Source: Dysgonomonas hofstadii
Lineage (GTDB): Bacteria > Bacteroidota > Bacteroidia > Bacteroidales > Dysgonomonadaceae
DNA: 64,000 bases
Direction of reading: 5' to 3'
Assembly: GCF_014196915.1 (NCBI RefSeq)
Contig: NZ_JACIEP010000011.1
Coordinates: 62,001-126,000, forward strand
Positions 38,001 to 47,248 of this stretch are shown piece by piece; positions within the stretch are counted from its first letter, which is position 1; every line of letters starts with the position of its first letter. Position numbers and translations under genes: made by a program. Below the pieces are notes generated by a model. It was not told where the DNA came from. It made no database searches and was given only the letters and a program-made list of their open reading frames with translations.

Positions 38001-40636
38001 TTGAGGGTAACAATATCGATCATGTTGTCTTTGTCTGTTTCCATCCATCCGTAATACGAATCGGTCGGAGACTTAATGCCAATGTAAGCGGCAAATGGAG
38101 AGTATACAGATGTCTGGCTATAAAAGCTGGCATCGCCTCCTGTTTCGAATACACGGGAAACAAAATCGGCTTTCAACAATCCCGGTGCACCGGCTGCTTG
38201 TGGCAGATTTGCCCTTACAGTGGCATTCCCTGATGCATCCAATTGCCCATCGAAGACTGTATATGTATCTGCCGTGAAATTCGACGCAGGATTACTGAAA
38301 GTATAATTTTCGTATCCTTTGAACGGACGGTTTGCCCTGCTCAATGTCATTTCCACTTTCGCTTTCAGATTGGATGCCGGAGCACCGTGCAGCCATTGCG
38401 ATGATAATGAGCTATTGAAAGTACCACTGCTGGCGTCTATCATATCGCTAACATCGAGGCGGACTTTCAGGCGGTTTGGTTTCACTGTTTCTATTTTCAG
38501 CGTTTTGTAGAACGTAACGCCACCCACTTTTACCCGTGCCTGCCAGTTTCCTGTAATGGCATTCGCATCGGTAGCCATACGGAACGGATAGAAATTTTCT
38601 TTTCCTCCATTCGATACATAACGTTGAGCCATTTGCCCGCGAGGAGTATATAGTTCAAGTGAAACAGGATGCCCTTCCGGCAATGTTTTGGCTTTATCTT
38701 CGAGGATGAAAGTTACAAAAATGGAGTCACCCGGACGCCACACGCCCCGTTCCCCATAGATATATCCTTTTAGTCCTTTTTCCAGCCTTTTCCCACTTAC
38801 ATCGAAGTTACTTAACGACAGGGAGAGGTTGGATGTTACTTTCAGATATCCTTTCTCTTTTCCGTTGGTCGCAATCACAACGAAAGGCACGCCGTTCTTA
38901 TACTCTATTTCGGCAAAACCATTTCCATCGGTAGTGCTACTGCCGATACGCTGCATCTGATAGTTGTAAATATCTACTGTAGCACCCGAAAGCGGGTTTG
39001 TCGTTAAAACATCAGTCACGGCAACCGTCATTTTCTTTTCGGCACCCATCTTGGCTGTAATGCCTATATTAGAGGCCAATACCATACAGGTTACCGACGA
39101 TTTTTCCATATAATAGGTTGGATGACAAGGATTATCCCTTTCTTTCCATACATAATTATTCCAGTCGCGTCCGTCATCGTAATAGTAATAACCCGGCCTG
39201 TCCCATTGAGCTTCTTCGGCTTCGGTTATTTCATCGAAGCGCTCAAGTGACGCTTCTTCCGGTATTTGCGGAATCATACCGTCGCATGGATAAAGCGAGT
39301 ATTGTGCTTTTATCGAGAATTCGAGACGGTAGACCGCGCCCGGATCTTGCTTGATCATCTTCGACAGGTCGAGCGAGAAGTTGTTCCATTCGCCGAGTTT
39401 AAGCGTCGGGTCGGAATCAAGCCGGATTCGTTTTTTCAGTATGAGCCGTCCGAAACGTTTAAGTTCGCTGTTTTCTCCAAAGTCATTCGATTGAAGATAA
39501 CCCAGAATGTTATTCTCATATACTTTGATCACTTTCACATCTACAGCCCATAGGTTGACTGCCTGAAAAGGAATAATCAGATTTTCGGAATTCGGAAGAA
39601 TATTTCCCGCATTGACAAGCTTGATTTCCGGTTTGTTTTTTTGTATGACTACGGCTGCTGTATAATCTTCTTTCAACGGTTTGTTTCCGGCGCTTTTCAG
39701 CTCTTTGTGGATTTTCAGGTTTATACTTGTTCCACTGGTATTCTTATCCAGATAGATTCTCAATACATTTTTCTGGATGTCATAGGTAAAATTCTCTATT
39801 TCCCCCGGTTTGATAAGGCCTTGTATATTCTGGTTCAGGGATAAAGGATCGCTGAATGTAACTCTGATACACTCCTGCGGTGAATATTCGTTTATAACCT
39901 CCAGCACTGAAAAATCCTGTATCTTAGGGATATTTATTTTTATATCTTCGTTTCTTTTTACACCTACAGGATCACCCTTTATATGGAGTGTGTATTCAAA
40001 ATCTTTATCTCCACGGCGAAGGCTGTCTATTAGCAGGTTGAACCGTCCTTTTCCTTCGGCTGGCGTAACTTTTATTCTGGCATCTTTTGCATTTTCGCCC
40101 GAAAGGCTCAGCATTTTTTGTATATCTTCCACGTTCGCCCCGTCTGCCAGATTGAGATTGCCCTGCACGGCATTCCATAAAAGATCATTGTCTTTTATCG
40201 GAGAATAGGGATTCAGGTTGACGCTGAAATTCTGTTCAGGCACATGAAAACTGAAATTAAAATCTTTAAATTCACTATCTACCTTCAACACTTTATTCAG
40301 TAAAAAGTGTGCTTCATATTCCTGCCCGTTTTTTAATTCACCCGGATCGGGTACGAATTTTATCGTTCGCGAACTTGTCCAGAAGGCTTTCCCTTTGATA
40401 GACGGGGAGAATTTGAATAATTCCTGATCTACCTCTTTGTTCAACTCCACAGTAGGGATGTCTTGAGTCAGTTCGATCTGTATTTCAGATGAAGATGATA
40501 CCTGCCCGTAGGTAAATGCCGCAATATACTTAGCAAATTCAGGATTGATATCCCGTGTGCCACTTCTCTTGCATGCATTGATGATGAAGAGACACGACAA
40601 AATAAAAATGGAGGAAAGGAGTAGATTTTTTTTCAT
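35072..40636 (-). CDS. Bacterial alpha-2-macroglobulin, thioester lipoprotein
   Basis: 1854 residues, about the expected length. The lipoprotein signal has its cysteine at residue 22 (IINACKRSG). Long series of MG-type beta domains include GYIYGERGVWRPGDSIFVTFIL (the MG3/MG4 region) and MTYTLAIVDEGLLDLTSFKTPNAW. The thioester motif is intact: CSEQ at 1404-1407 in YPHGCSEQV, followed by a helical TED-like domain. Such proteins trap invading proteases in the periplasm by covalent linkage. In many bacteria a pbpC gene for a class A peptidoglycan synthase is adjacent; none is seen here. Confidence 0.92.
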   Translation of the reverse strand: MKKNLLLSSIFILSCLFIINACKRSGTRDINPEFAKYIAAFTYGQVSSSSEIQIELTQDIPTVELNKEVDQELFKFSPSIKGKAFWTSSRTIKFVPDPGELKNGQEYEAHFLLNKVLKVDSEFKDFNFSFHVPEQNFSVNLNPYSPIKDNDLLWNAVQGNLNLADGANVEDIQKMLSLSGENAKDARIKVTPAEGKGRFNLLIDSLRRGDKDFEYTLHIKGDPVGVKRNEDIKINIPKIQDFSVLEVINEYSPQECIRVTFSDPLSLNQNIQGLIKPGEIENFTYDIQKNVLRIYLDKNTSGTSINLKIHKELKSAGNKPLKEDYTAAVVIQKNKPEIKLVNAGNILPNSENLIIPFQAVNLWAVDVKVIKVYENNILGYLQSNDFGENSELKRFGRLILKKRIRLDSDPTLKLGEWNNFSLDLSKMIKQDPGAVYRLEFSIKAQYSLYPCDGMIPQIPEEASLERFDEITEAEEAQWDRPGYYYYDDGRDWNNYVWKERDNPCHPTYYMEKSSVTCMVLASNIGITAKMGAEKKMTVAVTDVLTTNPLSGATVDIYNYQMQRIGSSTTDGNGFAEIEYKNGVPFVVIATNGKEKGYLKVTSNLSLSLSNFDVSGKRLEKGLKGYIYGERGVWRPGDSIFVTFILEDKAKTLPEGHPVSLELYTPRGQMAQRYVSNGGKENFYPFRMATDANAITGNWQARVKVGGVTFYKTLKIETVKPNRLKVRLDVSDMIDASSGTFNSSLSSQWLHGAPASNLKAKVEMTLSRANRPFKGYENYTFSNPASNFTADTYTVFDGQLDASGNATVRANLPQAAGAPGLLKADFVSRVFETGGDASFYSQTSVYSPFAAYIGIKSPTDSYYGWMETDKDNMIDIVTLNAKGQPVNRSGLHVKIYKIKWSWWWNSSDNLSSYINNTSTQVILDENISTTNGGKAKVKFRVDYPEWGRYLIMVEDKNGGHISGRTLYVDWPSWRGRSDKQDPEGLTMLSFTTDKQAYKVGEKVTVTLPKSSAGRALISIEDGSRILSKEWVTTNAKEDTKYTLTVTEEMAPNFYIFATLLQPHAQTDNDLPIRLYGVLNINVENEETKLTPVINMPDELRPEKEFSVSVSEKNGKDMTYTLAIVDEGLLDLTSFKTPNAWSDFYARQALGVRTWDMFDLVVGAQTGKIGPLLSIGGDEALNPSKNNVNRFKPVVKYIGPFTLKGGKTDTHKLTLPSYFGSVRVMAVAGNMKGAYGNAEKTVPVRNPLMILSTLPRVAGPEEEILLPVNVFAMDKKVKDVTVTVQSNGLFQFTDGKSKSVSFAETGDKMVYFKVKVSKKTGYEKVVIKATGGGEAATETVDIEIRNPNPHVIMTSKSLVDPNGTANLNLTFEDIKDGDWARMEVSRMPGIDLGKHLEFLRYYPHGCSEQVTSKGFPLLYVENFRALTNAEKELTNNHIKEAINIIVSRQLSDGGIAYWPGNRYPNEWVTTYAGHFLVEAQRSGRDVPASVINKWKQFQKKSAQTWDRKDLYSSYYSYSMSDLQQAYRLYTLALAGEPELGAMNRLKEMTGLSTQARWRLAAAYVLAGKKDAAIQLTNNVSDKVSKYSFSNNTYGNTVRDRAMIMETYLLLDRVEKALELSFDVADHLSGGYVTTQTAAYGLIAMSRLAEKMGKSDIKYEWTLNGEKQQTVNTNKVFQEIVIQPKQKIDINFTNRGEGKLYVRLLGRTQPLEDKAPAINEGINLFVKYVDDNGKDMDITKLKQGTEFYASVIVQNISGQYLTDMNLNQIFASGWEIFNNRLFNAGANMQNSSYNYQDIRDDRVYTYFNIGMGYSMSFKVRLQAAYCGKFYLPAVACEAMYSPTEQSRTTGMWVEVVQ

Positions 40637-40682
40637 AATTGTATATTTTGTGCCTTATATTGTGTTTTAAGTATTCTAAACA

Positions 40683-40690
40683 CAAATATA
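40683..40690 (-). promoter_or_regulatory. Promoter -7 box for the alpha-2-macroglobulin gene
   Basis: TATATTTG on the minus strand, 47 bases upstream of the ATG. Confidence 0.55.
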
Positions 40691-40739
40691 AAAGAATAAA
40701 TGAAATAAAGTGAAGTTATTTTTCCATAAACAGCGTAAA

Positions 40740-40880
40740 TAAGCTGTCGGAAATTGCCAAAGTTTACAGAACTCACGTATGTTTTAGTTTTTATTTAGCC
40801 TTTGGTTGCTTTATCAAAACCTGACAAACCTGACAGATTATTTAGCCTTTAGCTGTTAGCTCATGGCTATTCGCTTTTTT
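40740..40880 (-). repeat. Diverged intergenic modules beside the 129-bp repeat
   Basis: In reverse complement it contains AACTAAAACATACGTG (compare 30823-30836 and 53168-53181), two GTCAGG words with TTTTGATAAA, and AGCTAACAGCTAAAGGCTAA. No gene is seen between the alpha-2-macroglobulin promoter (40690) and zupT (41073). Confidence 0.55.
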
Positions 40881-41009
40881 GTTAAAACCTGACATTCCTG
40901 ACACAATTTTTAGTTTAAATCCGATGAGACGAGGAAACTTGTTTACTTGTATCTCGTTTACTTGTCAACTTTATCCATGTCAAAGATTGCTTCTATTGAC
41001 TATAGATAA
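40881..41009 (-). repeat. Dispersed 129-bp repeat, copy 2
   Basis: The reverse complement matches 24573-24701 with five substitutions and no gap. It starts 63 bases downstream of the zupT stop in the same reading direction as zupT, while copy 1 starts directly after the GH31 stop, so both copies follow a gene 3' end in the same orientation. Confidence 0.9.
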
Positions 41010-41072
41010 AGAATCAGAATAAAAATACAGATTTCAACTATTTAACTCGGAGAATTAAAATGATTATTGGGC

Positions 41073-41867
41073 TTACACGAACAAATAAAGGCTAAACGCC
41101 ATAACCAGCATTCCGGCAACCAGTCCGGAGATAGAAAGGTGATGTTCTCCATATTTTTCAGCACTCGGGAGAAGTTCGTCCAAAGAAATAAACACCATAA
41201 TACCTGATACGGCAGCCAGCACGATCCCGTTCATGGCCGGAGTCCAGAACTGCATGAGGAACAGATAGGCGATCAAAGCGCCGAATGGCTCAGCCAGTCC
41301 CGATGCAAAGGAATACCAGAAAGCTTTTTTGCGACTGCCAGTGGCATGGTAGATCGGTACTGCCACGGCTATTCCTTCGGGGATATTGTGTATGGCAATG
41401 GCTATGGTGATTGGTATGGCTACATCAAGCGATCCAAGTGCAGAGGTAAAAGTAGCTATTCCCTCAGGAAAGTTATGTATGGCGATGGACATGGCTACTA
41501 CTAATCCGGTACGTTTCAGTGCACTTTTCTTGTCCATATCTTCCACACCCTGTATTTCGTGCGGATTGAGCGATTCGGGTATCAGAAAGTCGATGAGGTT
41601 GATAAAGGCAATACCTCCAAAAAAAGCAAGGATAAGATATAAAGTTCCCATTTTGTCGCCGAAAACAGATATCAGTTCCTCTTTTCCCTGCGGTATCATC
41701 TCCATAAACGATACATAAAGCATAATACCTGCCGAAAAACCTAATGACGCGCACAGGAATTTTGTGTTTGTATGCTTTGCCAGTAAAGCGATAAGGCTTC
41801 CTATACCGGTGGATAATCCGGCAATAGCGGTAAGGATAAATGCAAGCAATATATTCTGTTCGGTCAT
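41073..41867 (-). CDS. zupT: ZIP-family zinc transporter
   Basis: 264 residues with eight hydrophobic helices. Helix 4 has HNFPEGIATF and helix 5 HNIPEGIAVAVPIYHA, the two metal-binding motifs of ZupT-like ZIP proteins. It should import zinc and possibly other divalent metals across the inner membrane. A TATCTTTG box lies upstream. MntH is encoded 2 kb away on the other strand. Confidence 0.93.
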   Translation of the reverse strand: MTEQNILLAFILTAIAGLSTGIGSLIALLAKHTNTKFLCASLGFSAGIMLYVSFMEMIPQGKEELISVFGDKMGTLYLILAFFGGIAFINLIDFLIPESLNPHEIQGVEDMDKKSALKRTGLVVAMSIAIHNFPEGIATFTSALGSLDVAIPITIAIAIHNIPEGIAVAVPIYHATGSRKKAFWYSFASGLAEPFGALIAYLFLMQFWTPAMNGIVLAAVSGIMVFISLDELLPSAEKYGEHHLSISGLVAGMLVMAFSLYLFV

Positions 41868-41899
41868 TGTTGTTTTTCAGATAGTTACCATAATAGATG

Positions 41900-41907
41900 C
41901 AAAGATA
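41900..41907 (-). promoter_or_regulatory. Promoter -7 box for zupT
   Basis: TATCTTTG on the minus strand, 33 bases upstream of the ATG; a good TAnnTTTG match. Confidence 0.65.
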
Positions 41908-42001
41908 CACATATTTTTAGCGAAAAGTTAAAATTAAAATGAGGTTTTAATCAGGAAGAGAATAAACATTTTGTAATTTTATAATCTAAAATTGCAACAT
42001 A

Positions 42002-42649
42002 ATGGAAAAAATATGTACTGTTCACTATATTCAGCATGTCCCATACGAAGGGTTGGGGTATATAGAAAAATGGGTAAAGGAAAAAGAGTATAACCTATCG
42101 GTGACAAAAATATATGAAGATCAGATTTTACCTGATATGTCGCAATTTGACATGCTGGTTGTCATGGGTGGGCCTATGGGTGTTTACGAAGAAGACAAAT
42201 ATCCCTGGCTGAAAAAAGAGAAAGCTTTTGTCCTTCAGGCCATAGAGGCCGGGAAGACAGTGATCGGGATTTGTCTTGGCGCACAGTTAATCGCAAGTGC
42301 CCTGGGAGCGGATGTTTATCCGAACAAGGAAAAGGAAATAGGCTGGTGGCCTGTTGCCTTTACTGATTCTGTAGCACAGGAACTATTCGACAGTAAAGAA
42401 AAATATTTTGTGGCATTCCAATGGCATGGCGACACCTTCGATCTGCCCCCTTTGGATGGAGTCCGCCTTTTAGCCTCAAGTGAAGCATGCACTAATCAGG
42501 CATTTCTTTATAAGGAAAATGTGCTTGCCCTGCAATTCCACTTCGAAGTGACAGAAGAAAGCCGTGATGATATAATTGTCAACGGAAAAAGTGCATTCAC
42601 AGAGGGTAAATACATTCAGACAGAAGAATATATACGTAACAATGTGTAA
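42002..42649 (+). CDS. Class I glutamine amidotransferase-like protein
   Basis: 215 residues. The nucleophile elbow is GICLGAQLIA, and the catalytic His/Glu are in LALQFHFEVTEES; FQWHGDTFDLPP is typical of stand-alone GMP-synthase-like amidotransferases. It hydrolyses glutamine or a gamma-glutamyl compound in the cytoplasm. Without a synthase partner here, the true substrate is unknown. The three plus-strand genes that follow it are two transporters, the first 59 bases downstream. Confidence 0.85.
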   Translation: MEKICTVHYIQHVPYEGLGYIEKWVKEKEYNLSVTKIYEDQILPDMSQFDMLVVMGGPMGVYEEDKYPWLKKEKAFVLQAIEAGKTVIGICLGAQLIASALGADVYPNKEKEIGWWPVAFTDSVAQELFDSKEKYFVAFQWHGDTFDLPPLDGVRLLASSEACTNQAFLYKENVLALQFHFEVTEESRDDIIVNGKSAFTEGKYIQTEEYIRNNV

Positions 42650-42708
42650 TATATCCCGGAATCGAACAGGATGATTAAATCAATACTGGATAACTTCACT
42701 GAAAGATT

Positions 42709-44109
42709 ATGATACAATCTGAAACGAAAAAGAATACAGGCGCGCTATTATTTATATTGTGCCTGGGCTCTTCCTTAGTGCCATTTATGGGTTCGGCGCT
42801 GAACCTTGCATTGCCTTATATCAATAAAGACCTTTCACTCGATGCCGTTATGTCGGGGTGGGTACCTACTTCATACATGTTATCCACAGCCATATTGCAG
42901 ATACCATGTGCCCGGATCGCCGATATGATCGGACGGCGGAAAGTATTTATCTGGGGAGTAATTATCCTGACAATATTCTCTGTGCTAAGCGGATTGGCCA
43001 CTACCGGAACAACACTGATTATTTACAGGTTCCTGTCGGGAGTGGGCAGTGCTATGATGTTCGGTACAAGTACTGCAATCCTTACCTCGTCTGTCCCTGC
43101 CGAAAAGAGGGGGATGGCTATGGGGACAATAGCGGCGACTGTTTATTTTTCGTTAGCAGCAGGACCTTTTATCGGAGGAATACTTACTCAGTATCTTAAC
43201 TGGCACAGTATCTTTTTTGTGGCGGCGGCAGTCAGTCTTATTGTAGCGGTAGGAGGTATTATCGTTATAAAGGAGGACTGGAAAGAGGAAGTGAAAAGTA
43301 AGTTCGATGTTATAGGCTCTGTACTTTTTGCTATTTCGTTATCCGCTCTTATTTATGGTTTTGCCGAGTTACCTCATGTACAGGGTTTTGTCTGTATAGG
43401 AGTAGGGGTGATCGTTTTGTTGGTTTTCGCTTTTTATGAGAAGAAGCAGGAATATCCGGTATTCAATATCCGTGTTTTCCTTGAGAACAGGGTATTCCGT
43501 TTATCCTCCCTTTCGGCATTGATAAACTACTCGGCGACTTTTGCCATTTCTTTTATGCTGAGCCTGTATTTGCAGTATGTAAGAGGTCTGTCGCCACGGG
43601 ATGCGGGACTTATACTGATTATACAATCAATCGTGCAAGCGTTCGCATCCTTGAAATCGGGACGGCTTTCAGATAAGATGTCAGCTACTTTTCTGGCGAC
43701 TTTAGGGATGGGCATTATTGCCGTCGGACTGATTGGCCTATGCTTTATTTCTGAAACTACCAGTTATTACCTTCTCGGTGCTATTCTTTTCTTGCTGGGA
43801 CTTGGTTTTGGTATTTTCTCTTCACCGAATACAAATATTATCATGAGCTCGGTGGAAAAGAAGCACTATGGTCTGGCTTCCGCGACGATGGGTACGATGC
43901 GGCTCACAGGCCAGGCTTTCAGTATGGGAATTGCCATCATGGCAATTTCTATCATGGTGGGGAATGTAAAGCTTTCACCTGATGTACATGTTGGATTAAT
44001 GAACAGTATGCGCATCACTTTTGTTATTTGTTTGGTTCTTTGCTGCTTCGGGATTTATGCATCTTCGGCAAGGGAGAAAAAGAAGGCCAGTGATATTACA
44101 GGAAAATGA
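42709..44109 (+). CDS. MFS exporter, DHA2 (EmrB/QacA-like) family
   Basis: 466 residues with about 14 hydrophobic segments. GWVPTSYMLSTAILQIPCARIADMIGRRKVF covers helix 2 and loop 2-3 of the DHA2 family, and FLSGVGSAMMFGTSTAIL matches the motif C region of exporters. Likely a proton-driven drug exporter in the inner membrane, with no partner MFP or outer-membrane gene here. Its stop overlaps the mntH start by four bases (ATGA), indicating translational coupling. Confidence 0.85.
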   Translation: MIQSETKKNTGALLFILCLGSSLVPFMGSALNLALPYINKDLSLDAVMSGWVPTSYMLSTAILQIPCARIADMIGRRKVFIWGVIILTIFSVLSGLATTGTTLIIYRFLSGVGSAMMFGTSTAILTSSVPAEKRGMAMGTIAATVYFSLAAGPFIGGILTQYLNWHSIFFVAAAVSLIVAVGGIIVIKEDWKEEVKSKFDVIGSVLFAISLSALIYGFAELPHVQGFVCIGVGVIVLLVFAFYEKKQEYPVFNIRVFLENRVFRLSSLSALINYSATFAISFMLSLYLQYVRGLSPRDAGLILIIQSIVQAFASLKSGRLSDKMSATFLATLGMGIIAVGLIGLCFISETTSYYLLGAILFLLGLGFGIFSSPNTNIIMSSVEKKHYGLASATMGTMRLTGQAFSMGIAIMAISIMVGNVKLSPDVHVGLMNSMRITFVICLVLCCFGIYASSAREKKKASDITGK

Positions 44110-45392
44110 AAAACTTATTCAAGAGACTAAAGCAGGAATACAAAACTATCAACAGAAGGCAAAAATCCAGCGCCTTCGAATTACTGAAATATATAGGGCC
44201 GGGCCTCTTGGTTACGGTCGGATTTATCGATCCCGGGAACTGGGCCTCGAATTTTGCTGCCGGATCGGAATTCGGTTATGCTTTGCTATGGGTAGTTACC
44301 CTGTCTACAATCATGCTGATTATTTTGCAGCACAATGTGGCGCATCTGGGTATTGTAACAGGGTTGTGCCTTTCCGAGGCTGCAAATAAATACCTGCCAC
44401 GCACAGGTTCACGTATTGTCCTGTGGTCGGCAATGGGTGCGTCAGTATCTACTTCGCTCGCCGAAATATTAGGAGGAGCTATCGCCTTGAATATGTTGTT
44501 TGACGTACCTATAAAGATAGGGGCTGTACTGGTTACAGTCTTTGTGTTCTTTATGACGTTTTCCAATTCGTACCGCAAGATCGAGCGCTATATCATAGCT
44601 TTCGTTTCACTGATAGGGCTTTCTTTTATCTATGAACTATTTCTTGTGGACATCGAGTGGGGCGAGGCTGCCAGGTCATGGGTTGTTCCTTCTGTTCCAC
44701 AAGGCAGTATGCTGATCATCATGAGTGTGCTGGGTGCGGTGGTGATGCCCCACAATCTTTTTCTGCATTCTGAAATTATCCAGAGCCGCCAGTGGAATTT
44801 ACAGGATGAAAAGGTGATGGAAAAACAGCTTAAATACGAATTTTTCGATACGTTTTTCTCTATGCTGATAGGCTGGGCGATAAACAGTGCTATGATCTTA
44901 CTGGCAGCATCAACATTTTTTAAGCAGGGAATGGTAGTTGATGATCTGCAACAGGCTCATTCCCTGCTGGAACCGTTACTGGGGAGCAATGCCGTTATTA
45001 TATTTGCCGTAGCCTTGTTGTTTGCCGGGGTATCTTCTTCCATGACATCGGGGATTGCTGCAGGGTCGATCTTTGCAGGGATGTACAACGAACCATACAA
45101 TGTAAAGGATATTCATTCCCGTACGGGGATAGCCATATCTTTGGGTATAGGTTTATGTATTATTTTCCTGATAGGTGATCCTTTCAAAGGGCTTATAATT
45201 TCTCAGGCTGTATTGAGTATGCAATTACCTGTTACCGTATTTCTTCAGGTAAGGCTAACTTCTTCTAAAGAGGTGATGGGTAAGTATGCTAATACTCCAT
45301 TTACCAAATTTTTGCTGTATGGTATCGCTACTGTGGTAACGTTCCTGAATGTATTATTGCTCGCCAGTTTTTTTGTAGATATAAAGTTATAA
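44106..45392 (+). CDS. mntH: Nramp-family divalent metal transporter
   Basis: 428 residues with about 11 helices. The metal site motifs are intact: DPGNWAS in helix 1 (GFIDPGNWASNFAAG) and MPHNLFLHS in helix 6. It should import Mn(II) or Fe(II) with protons. It overlaps the exporter gene by four bases and converges on the minus-strand gene at 45387, overlapping its end by six bases. No MntR or Fur site was recognised. Confidence 0.93.
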   Translation: MKNLFKRLKQEYKTINRRQKSSAFELLKYIGPGLLVTVGFIDPGNWASNFAAGSEFGYALLWVVTLSTIMLIILQHNVAHLGIVTGLCLSEAANKYLPRTGSRIVLWSAMGASVSTSLAEILGGAIALNMLFDVPIKIGAVLVTVFVFFMTFSNSYRKIERYIIAFVSLIGLSFIYELFLVDIEWGEAARSWVVPSVPQGSMLIIMSVLGAVVMPHNLFLHSEIIQSRQWNLQDEKVMEKQLKYEFFDTFFSMLIGWAINSAMILLAASTFFKQGMVVDDLQQAHSLLEPLLGSNAVIIFAVALLFAGVSSSMTSGIAAGSIFAGMYNEPYNVKDIHSRTGIAISLGIGLCIIFLIGDPFKGLIISQAVLSMQLPVTVFLQVRLTSSKEVMGKYANTPFTKFLLYGIATVVTFLNVLLLASFFVDIKL

Positions 45393-46346
45393 ACTATCGA
45401 TGCTTTTCCTTAATCCGGTAAGATAAGGTATTTCTATATCATACGGCTTAGCAGAAAGAATAACTTTGTCAAGCATGAACTTTATATCTTTAACTGAATG
45501 TTTCAGGTATCCGTCGAACATGGATGCCATGTCTTCATTGCTGAATATTTTTCTCATGACAGGGATACATATAAAGAACGGTAAGTAATACAACTGGTTG
45601 ACTTTTTCCCGCTTCGGATTGATCCCTTTTCTTATACAAATGCCGAACCCTTCTCTGATAGCCTTTACAGTATCTTTAATAAGCTTTTTGTTTCCAAGGA
45701 AGTTTTTTGTCGTACCGCCTGAATTTATTATTCCTGCCGATATTGCTGCTATAAATACATAATGAGGAACAAGCCAGTTTATTATCTGACCGGAGATAAA
45801 AGGTTTCAGGTTTACTTCATCTAAAATCCCGAAGAATATTTCAAGTTCGGGCGTTTTCTTCCCATCGGCATTGCCCAGCATCGTTTTCGAGTATTTTGAT
45901 CCCGATATGATCGCGTCTAATATATTCCCGTTCCGTCCGCCGCCTGCCATAAACGGGAAACCATAAGAATATTGATGAGGTAATAAATATCCGGATATTT
46001 CGTCGAATTCGTCCCACAGATTCAGGAAGAATATAATATGTGCTTTACCAGCTGATTTAGACAATGAAGGTAATACGTCCATAAGATCGGCAGAACTTAC
46101 AGTAATTAGTATATAGTCAAAATCATTGTCAGAAGATAGGTTCTCAATTACTTTTGGACAGAACATTGTTTCCGTTGTTTGTCTTTTTCCGCTTCTGTAG
46201 TCGGCACAACTGATATGTATGCCTTTATCTTTTATCTTTTCAGCCTTGCCTTTTCTTACCAAAAGGCTCACATCATGCCCGGCAGAGGAAAATTGGCAGC
46301 CGTAGGTGCATCCGATAACACCTGCTCCATAGATAAGTATTTTCAT
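45387..46346 (-). CDS. Ketopantoate reductase (PanE/ApbA)-like oxidoreductase
   Basis: 319 residues. The N-terminal Rossmann motif is MKILIYGAGVIGCTYG, followed by FSSAGHDVSLLVRKGKAEKIKDKGI, typical of PanE/ApbA. The C-terminal helical domain is less conserved, and the usual Lys/Asn/Ser catalytic set is not obvious, so the substrate may not be ketopantoate. It lies 12 bases behind the AraC gene on the same strand, so the two probably form one unit. Confidence 0.75.
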   Translation of the reverse strand: MKILIYGAGVIGCTYGCQFSSAGHDVSLLVRKGKAEKIKDKGIHISCADYRSGKRQTTETMFCPKVIENLSSDNDFDYILITVSSADLMDVLPSLSKSAGKAHIIFFLNLWDEFDEISGYLLPHQYSYGFPFMAGGGRNGNILDAIISGSKYSKTMLGNADGKKTPELEIFFGILDEVNLKPFISGQIINWLVPHYVFIAAISAGIINSGGTTKNFLGNKKLIKDTVKAIREGFGICIRKGINPKREKVNQLYYLPFFICIPVMRKIFSNEDMASMFDGYLKHSVKDIKFMLDKVILSAKPYDIEIPYLTGLRKSIDSL

Positions 46347-46358
46347 AATATATTTTTA

Positions 46359-47183
46359 TCAGGGCGTGGAATTCAGAAAAGCAGACCTGAACAATGCATG
46401 ATAGCCGGAGTATGGATCACAATGAGACAGATACTCTCCGGGTGTGTGTCCCGAAAATTCTTTGAAATCCTTTATCAGATGCGACTTATCGTAATAATTA
46501 CAATTGTCTGCCAATTGTTCCAGCGTTGTCGTTCTATTGCTTTGTATAATATAGGCTGCTTGCTGGAACCGTTTTATCCGTATATAATCTTTTGGATTAA
46601 TCCCTACCTGATCATAGAATTTTCGTTTAAATTGCTTATATCCCAGGCATACGGTTTGTGCGAGGGATGAAATGTCATTTACACCGTTATGGATAGAATT
46701 TATTGTAGCGGCCAGTCTGTAGTCTTCTCTGTCCTGATTTTTACACAGGCTTTTTATCAGAAATCTTTCGATTAATTCGATACATTTTCCGTTGTCCTCT
46801 GTTTCTGTCAATCTGTTTTCCAGTTCGGTCATCGATCTGTTCTTCAAATCTTCAACCGGTATATGCCTGTCGGTAATTTCACTCATTGCCATATCGAAAA
46901 ACAACATAGCTCCTACCGGATGAAATATGACTGATATGAAATTTATTCTGCCATTAAAAACAAGTTTGCTGTACTGTGTAGACTGTCCGCTGATATATGA
47001 GACCGGTAATCTATTTCCATCCAAGAGATTGTTGTGTTTCGTTCTGTGGAAAGTCACTCCCGCATATCCGAAAGGTAGTAGTCTTTGATAACCTTTTGCT
47101 ATATCATCTAATGATACAAACCAATATTGCTTTACAAAAGGAATAAGCATAGGAGAGGGTTCTATGGCATAAAAACTATTCAT
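46359..47183 (-). CDS. AraC-family transcriptional regulator
   Basis: 274 residues. The N-terminal part (IEPSPMLIPFVKQYWFVS) resembles the DUF6597-type sensor, and the C-terminal 100 residues carry two helix-turn-helices: ISSLAQTVCLGYKQFKRKFYDQVGINPKDY and LEQLADNCNYYDKSHLIKDFKEFSGHTPGEY. It probably controls the reductase gene that follows it after 12 bases. Effector unknown. Confidence 0.88.
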   Translation of the reverse strand: MNSFYAIEPSPMLIPFVKQYWFVSLDDIAKGYQRLLPFGYAGVTFHRTKHNNLLDGNRLPVSYISGQSTQYSKLVFNGRINFISVIFHPVGAMLFFDMAMSEITDRHIPVEDLKNRSMTELENRLTETEDNGKCIELIERFLIKSLCKNQDREDYRLAATINSIHNGVNDISSLAQTVCLGYKQFKRKFYDQVGINPKDYIRIKRFQQAAYIIQSNRTTTLEQLADNCNYYDKSHLIKDFKEFSGHTPGEYLSHCDPYSGYHALFRSAFLNSTP

Positions 47184-47248
47184 AAAGCAAATTAAAACTT
47201 ATTTTTCGGAAGATAAGGTGTAAAAAAAGGACTTTGTTGATTCCTTAT

